NCBI GenBank assembly: GCA_021819345.1
Contig: JAKARG010000113.1
Span: 1 to 8,915, forward strand
Length of the DNA: 8,915 nt
DNA from: Actinomycetes bacterium
GTDB lineage: Bacteria; Actinomycetota; Acidimicrobiia; Acidimicrobiales; Palsa-688
Reading direction: 5' to 3'
Positions 5,659-8,915 of the stretch are shown here, in pieces. A model generated the notes under the pieces. It was not told the DNA's origin and ran no database searches. It saw only the letters and a list, made by a program, of their open reading frames with translations. Position numbers and translations under genes: made by a program. The first letter of the stretch is position 1, and each line of letters starts with the position of its first letter.

Positions 5659-6947
5659 CCGGGGCCAGGCCGAAGGGCGAGGGCGACGCCCCGGCGGGCC
5701 CACCGTCTCGCCGGCCGGCGCGGTCGCCGGTGCCGGCGGCCTCCCGACCCGGCTCCACCCCTACGGCCGTCTCCGCTCCTGGACCCGGTTCCGCCGGCTC
5801 TGACCCTGGAGCCGGGTCCGCCGGCTCTTCGGTCCCCGGCCCTGCGGTCGGGGTCGGAGACGACGTGGCGCCGGGCTCCCGCCTTCGCCTCGCCCGTCTC
5901 GCCCGGGGCATGTCCCAGCAGGACCTGGCAGGCGCCGCCGGCGTGAGCCGTCAGGCGGTCGCCGGCTTCGAGTCGGGGCAGTGGGACCCGTCGCTTCGCG
6001 TGGCGCTCGTCCTCGCCCGCTCGCTCGGGGTGAACGTCGAGGATCTCTTCGGCCCGCAGCCCGAGGCGCCGCAGCTCGACGCCATCCCGCTCGCCCCGCT
6101 CACTCCCGCACCCTGCCGGGTGGACCTCGGCCAGGTCGGTCCGCTCCTGGTTGCCCTGCCGCTCGACGGGGACCGGGCGCTGCAGCCGGGCTTCTCTCCG
6201 GCCGGCGGGCGTGCGGTCCCCGCCGGCCCGGCCCGTTGCCGGGCACGCCCGAGCGCTGGGCTGAGACCCACGCTGGTGGTGGCCGGATGCGACCCCGCCC
6301 TGCCCCTCCTCCGGGGCCCGCTCGGCCGCCTCGACCGGCCGGTCGAGCTGCTCTGGTGGCCGTGCGGCAGCGCCGAAGCCCTCCGGTTGGCGGCTGGTGG
6401 GCTGGTCCACGTGGCCGGTTTCCACGTCGGGGCCGACGAGCCGCTCTCGCTGCCCGAGCGGTCCGAGATGGAGCTGGTCCGCTTCGCCACCTGGCGGGAG
6501 GGTCTGGCCTCCCGGCCCGGGTTGGCGCATCGGGTCGGTGGCCTCGCCGACCTCGCCGGGACCGGCCTGCGCCTCGTCAACCGGGAGCCGGGGGCAGAGG
6601 CGCGCGAGCTGCTCGACTCACAGCTGACCCTCGCCGGGATAGATCCCGAGGACGTCGCCGGGTACGACAGCAGCGTCGCGGGCCACCTGCTCGTCGCGTC
6701 GGCCGTTGCCGCCGGCACCGGTGACGCCGGGGTGACGATCGAGCCGGCGGCCCTCGCCTACGGGCTCGACTTCACCCCCTTCGCCGAGGAGCGCTCGTTG
6801 CTCGCCCTGCCCCGGTTCCTGCTCGACACCTCCGAGGTCCAGGCCCTCCTACGTGTCCTCGCCACCCCGGCGGTCCAGGGCCAGCTCGCCGGGCTGCCCG
6901 GCTACACCCACATCGCCCACTGCGGAGAGAGGGTTCCCGGGGACTGA
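5655..6947 (+). CDS. One-component oxyanion-sensing regulator: XRE HTH fused to a PBP-like (COG1910) domain
   Basis: A cytoplasmic regulator of 430 residues with no signal peptide or membrane segment. Residues 1-70 are a low-complexity Pro/Gly/Ser/Ala leader. An XRE-type helix-turn-helix follows (about 75-132: RLRLARLARGMSQQ, then GVSRQAVAGFESGQW). The rest (about 155-425) is a periplasmic-binding-protein-like domain of the PBP_like/COG1910 molybdate-binding type. It shows LVVAGCDPALPLL, VHVAGFHV, LVNREPGAEARELLD, a GYDSSVAGHLLVASAVAAGTGDAGV stretch in two halves, and a late LDFTPFAEER. Related proteins sense molybdate or tungstate and regulate uptake or cofactor genes. GTG 5655 overlaps the ATPase stop (GTGA), favouring translational coupling; GTG 5865 (MAPGSRLRLARL) would omit most of the leader and is a real alternative. 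Its place at the end of the importer operon suggests feedback control of that operon (inference). Ligand identity is not proven. Confidence 0.85.
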   Translation: MTGARPKGEGDAPAGPPSRRPARSPVPAASRPGSTPTAVSAPGPGSAGSDPGAGSAGSSVPGPAVGVGDDVAPGSRLRLARLARGMSQQDLAGAAGVSRQAVAGFESGQWDPSLRVALVLARSLGVNVEDLFGPQPEAPQLDAIPLAPLTPAPCRVDLGQVGPLLVALPLDGDRALQPGFSPAGGRAVPAGPARCRARPSAGLRPTLVVAGCDPALPLLRGPLGRLDRPVELLWWPCGSAEALRLAAGGLVHVAGFHVGADEPLSLPERSEMELVRFATWREGLASRPGLAHRVGGLADLAGTGLRLVNREPGAEARELLDSQLTLAGIDPEDVAGYDSSVAGHLLVASAVAAGTGDAGVTIEPAALAYGLDFTPFAEERSLLALPRFLLDTSEVQALLRVLATPAVQGQLAGLPGYTHIAHCGERVPGD

Positions 6948-6962
6948 TCGTTCCCTATCGGT

Positions 6963-6985
6963 GCCCCCGGTCCCCGACCGTGGGC
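6963..6985. terminator. Possible bidirectional terminator hairpin between convergent genes
   Basis: Arms GCCCCCGGT (6963-6971) and ACCGTGGGC (6977-6985) pair over nine positions with one C-U mismatch, around a five-base loop. The hairpin sits in the 68-base gap between the converging stops of the regulator and the MFS transporter, where a terminator would be expected for both strands. There is no T-run on either side, so an intrinsic terminator of the classical kind is not shown. Confidence 0.35.
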
Positions 6986-7015
6986 CTGTGACGGGGCTCT
7001 CGTCCGGGCGATCGT

Positions 7016-8518
7016 TCAGCGGGTGCTGGCCGCCGCGGGGACGGGGGTGGTGTCGGCAGACGTGGACGTCTCGGCCGAGGCCTCCTCGAGGGACTTGCCC
7101 ATCGGCTCGGGAAGAGCGACGAGGGTGAGGACTACGCCGACCACCGAGATGCCCGCCATCAGGCCCATCACCCCGGTGAGCCCGGCCCAGGCGAGCAGGT
7201 GCGGTACGAGCAGGGCGCCGAGGAACGCCCCGAACTTGCCACTCGCCGCAGAGGTGCCGTCCCCGGCGCCGCGGATCGAGGTCGGGAAGATCTCCGCCGG
7301 CAGCACGAAGGTCGTCATGTTGGGACCGAGCTCGACGAAGAAGTAGCTGATCGCGAACAGCACGAGGAACAGCCAGACGTTGCGGGTCGCTCCCGGGATC
7401 AGGGCGATCGCGCCGAACGCAAGAGCCATCATGGCGAAGCCCTGCCACTGGATCCGCTTTCGGCCGATGCGGTCCATCAGGCCGACGGCGAGCCAGTAGC
7501 CGGGAAGGGCCGCCACTGCGAAGATCGCGAGCGAGATCAGGGTGTGGGAGAGCAGCGTGCCCCGGGGCTGTAGGGCCTTCAGGATCAACGGGCTCGACAC
7601 CGAGTTGCCGTAGAAGGCGATGTCGAGGAGGAACCAGCACCCGGCGGTGCCGACCAGGCGGAGCAGGAACGGCTGGGAGGTGAGGCGCGCCGTTCGTGAT
7701 GTCTGGCTCGGCTCCAGACCGGTCGGCTCCAGACCGGTCGGCTCCAGGTTGGTCGGTGCCGCCGGCTGGCTGCCGGTGACCCAGTGGACTGCTTCGGCAG
7801 TGGCGGCGACGTCGCCTTGCACCGAGAGGCTGTAGCGGGGGCTCTCCTTGATCCTCCGGCGCAGGTAGACCACCGAGAGGGCAGGGACCGCGCCGAGCCC
7901 GAGCATCACCCGCCAAGCGACCCGGTCGGGCATGCCGGCGCCGATGAAGATCGAAGCGATCGCCGGGCCGGCGAGCAGCCCGAAGCCCTGCATGGCGAAC
8001 ACGGTGCCGATGAGGCGGCCCCGGGAGCGCCGGTTGGCGTACTCGGAGGTGATCACCGCAGAGGTGGAGTAGTCGCCGCCCACCCCGAGGCCGACGAGCA
8101 CCCGGAAGGCGAGCAGCGAGGTGAAGTTCCACGAGAAGGCCGACAGCAGCGCGCCGGCGGCGAGCAGGAGGATCTCAGTGCCGTACATCCGCTTTCGGCC
8201 GAGGCGGTCCATCAGCCTCCCGAAGCAGAGCGCCCCGGCGACCGAGGCGAGCAGCGAGATCGAGTTGAGGAGCGAGATCTGTCCGGTGCTCAGGTGGAAG
8301 ATCGGGGTGAGCAGGACGGTGACGGTCCCGATGATGAACAGGTCGTAGGCGTCGGTGAAGAAGCCCATGCCGGCGGTGACGACGGTCAGCCAGTGGCGCC
8401 TGCCCACCTCGGCCTCGTCGAGAGCTGCGAAGAGCCCGGACGTCGAGTCCGGGGGGGATGATGCCTCGGTCCCACTTTCCCCAATCCCTCTCCGGCGATC
8501 CTCGTCGGGTGACCTCAC
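7016..8518 (-). CDS. Major facilitator transporter of the phosphate:H+ symporter (PHS/Pho84-like) type
   Basis: A 12-helix inner-membrane transporter of about 500 residues from GTG 8518. Numbering below is from that start. Family marks are GMGFFTDAYDLFIIG (about 50-64), motif A GRLMDRLGRKR (100-110) and its second-half copy GLMDRIGRKR (about 346-355), GVGGDYSTSAVITSE (145-159, the PHS signature with ST in place of the usual PL), DIAFYGNSV (299-307), and LGPNMTTFVLPAEIFPTSIRG in two pieces (397-417), then GTSAASGKFGAFLGA. These point to the Pho84/PHS branch; the substrate could be phosphate or another organic or inorganic anion. The cytoplasmic loop between helices 6 and 7 contains an LEPTG repeat. 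The start is uncertain: GTG 8578 would add 20 residues, but the bases before 8518 contain an inverted repeat and poorer codon bias. It follows the PII-like gene on the same strand and probably shares its transcript. Confidence 0.87.
   Translation of the reverse strand: MRSPDEDRRRGIGESGTEASSPPDSTSGLFAALDEAEVGRRHWLTVVTAGMGFFTDAYDLFIIGTVTVLLTPIFHLSTGQISLLNSISLLASVAGALCFGRLMDRLGRKRMYGTEILLLAAGALLSAFSWNFTSLLAFRVLVGLGVGGDYSTSAVITSEYANRRSRGRLIGTVFAMQGFGLLAGPAIASIFIGAGMPDRVAWRVMLGLGAVPALSVVYLRRRIKESPRYSLSVQGDVAATAEAVHWVTGSQPAAPTNLEPTGLEPTGLEPSQTSRTARLTSQPFLLRLVGTAGCWFLLDIAFYGNSVSSPLILKALQPRGTLLSHTLISLAIFAVAALPGYWLAVGLMDRIGRKRIQWQGFAMMALAFGAIALIPGATRNVWLFLVLFAISYFFVELGPNMTTFVLPAEIFPTSIRGAGDGTSAASGKFGAFLGALLVPHLLAWAGLTGVMGLMAGISVVGVVLTLVALPEPMGKSLEEASAETSTSADTTPVPAAASTR
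7710..7754 (-). repeat. Three 15-bp tandem repeats inside the MFS gene
   Basis: Three adjacent copies of a 15-base unit (7710-7724, 7725-7739, 7740-7754) have the plus-strand form GGCTCCAGACCGGTC; the third copy differs at two bases. The length is a multiple of three, so the reading frame is kept, and the protein gains repeated LEPTG units in the central cytoplasmic loop. The first two copies are identical, which fits recent slippage. Confidence 0.9.
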
Positions 8519-8578
8519 GGTCTCAGTGTTGCGAGGCCGGTTGAACGTAAGTCGACGGGAGGGTGGCCACAAGGCCAC
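8509..8578 (-). promoter_or_regulatory. Inverted repeat and possible control region before the MFS gene
   Basis: A perfect inverted repeat, GTGGCC and GGCCAC separated by four bases, covers 8563-8578 between the PII-like gene and the MFS gene. It could be an operator or a small RNA hairpin. At 8509-8518, overlapping the proposed GTG start, the minus strand reads GTGAGGTCAC, which shares GAGGTCAC with the two direct repeats in front of the importer operon. A regulatory role for either is only inferred. Confidence 0.3.
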
Positions 8579-8596
8579 ATCCGAGTGAACGACTGG

Positions 8597-8899
8597 TTAA
8601 CGACGGAAGTGCTCGGGGCGGCTCACCCAGGCGTCCGAGACGATCAGGACCCCGGAGTGCTCGGCGAGGAGCGCTCGTAGCCCCCCGATCAGCGGGCCCA
8701 CCTGCTCTGGTGGGAGGACCACCGTGAGCAGGGCCAGGCCACCGCGATCGTTGAACAGGAGCCGGCCCTGGTGGTAGCCGTGGTGCCCGAGGCCCGAGAC
8801 GTTGGGCACCGCCGTGAACCCGGTGGCCCCTGCCTCGGCGAACAGCTCGGTGGCGACCGCGACGTCGTCGCCGCCGACGACCAGCTCCACCTTGACCAT
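8597..8899 (-). CDS. PII-like signalling protein (P-II family)
   Basis: A small cytoplasmic regulator of 100 residues. PII-like proteins form trimers that bind nucleotides or small metabolites between subunits and control transporters or enzymes. The fold pattern is visible: strand MVKVELVVGG, helix to about 25, strand GFTAVPNVSGLG, then GHHGYHQGRLLFND (about 38-51) in place of the classical T-loop, strand LALLTVVLP, a helix, and a last strand VLIVSDAWVSRPEHF. The classical GlnB/GlnK uridylylation Tyr51 region is missing, so it is not a canonical nitrogen PII. The pattern recalls the PII-like proteins found beside bicarbonate and inorganic-carbon transporters (recollection, unverified). ATG 8899 is only 16 bases from the window edge; the upstream gene is not visible. 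It is followed 78 bases later by the MFS gene, which is its most likely partner in this window. Confidence 0.82.
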   Translation of the reverse strand: MVKVELVVGGDDVAVATELFAEAGATGFTAVPNVSGLGHHGYHQGRLLFNDRGGLALLTVVLPPEQVGPLIGGLRALLAEHSGVLIVSDAWVSRPEHFRR

Positions 8900-8915
8900 C
8901 TGCGTGAGCCCCCAC

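Noticed and set aside
6946..7017. Direct repeat GATCGTTC flanking the convergent gap
   Set aside because: Two 8-base copies at 6946 and 7010 with nothing mobile between them; probably chance.
8523..8915. Alternative minus-strand frame across the PII-like gene
   Set aside because: The product is Arg/Gly-rich with no fold pattern, whereas the overlapping 100-residue frame gives a clear PII-like sequence.

Overview
The window is very GC-rich, its coding regions almost always end codons in G or C, and most starts are GTG or TTG. This fits a high-GC actinobacterium (Actinomycetota, possibly an Acidimicrobiia-like lineage). The taxonomic placement is inferred from composition and gene style only.

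Layout from left to right. Positions 1-117 hold the start of an unrecognised minus-strand gene that runs off the left edge. Positions about 151-529 have no confident gene, only a weak frame-hopping coding signal. A minus-strand pair follows: alaX, a free-standing alanyl-tRNA editing hydrolase (2378 to 1662), and downstream of it a DeoR/YafY-type WYL-domain regulator (1507 to 530). Immediately upstream of alaX, at 2379-2652, is a stretch with strong coding bias that changes reading frame once. It looks like a broken or frameshifted gene piece.

A divergent intergenic region (2653-2766) then leads into a compact plus-strand operon for a molybdate/tungstate-type ABC importer. It encodes a WtpA-like lipoprotein that binds the oxyanion, a ModB/WtpB-type permease, and a ModC-type ATPase. 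The last gene is a cytoplasmic regulator made of an XRE helix-turn-helix joined to a periplasmic-binding-protein-like domain of the COG1910/PBP_like type. Junctions are tight: permease and ATPase overlap by 20 bases, and ATPase and regulator overlap by GTGA. The simplest reading is a transporter that carries its own one-component oxyanion sensor. The junction between the binding protein and the permease contains a 22-bp tandem duplication covering the stop codon of one gene and the probable TTG start of the next.

The right part is a second minus-strand unit, convergent with the importer operon. A small PII-like trimeric-type regulator (8899 to 8597) is followed by a major facilitator transporter of the phosphate:H+ symporter (Pho84/PHS) type (about 8518 to 7016). 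The order suggests that the PII-like protein tunes this transporter, or another transporter beyond the right edge, in response to a nucleotide or metabolite. No rRNA, tRNA, CRISPR array or insertion sequence was seen.
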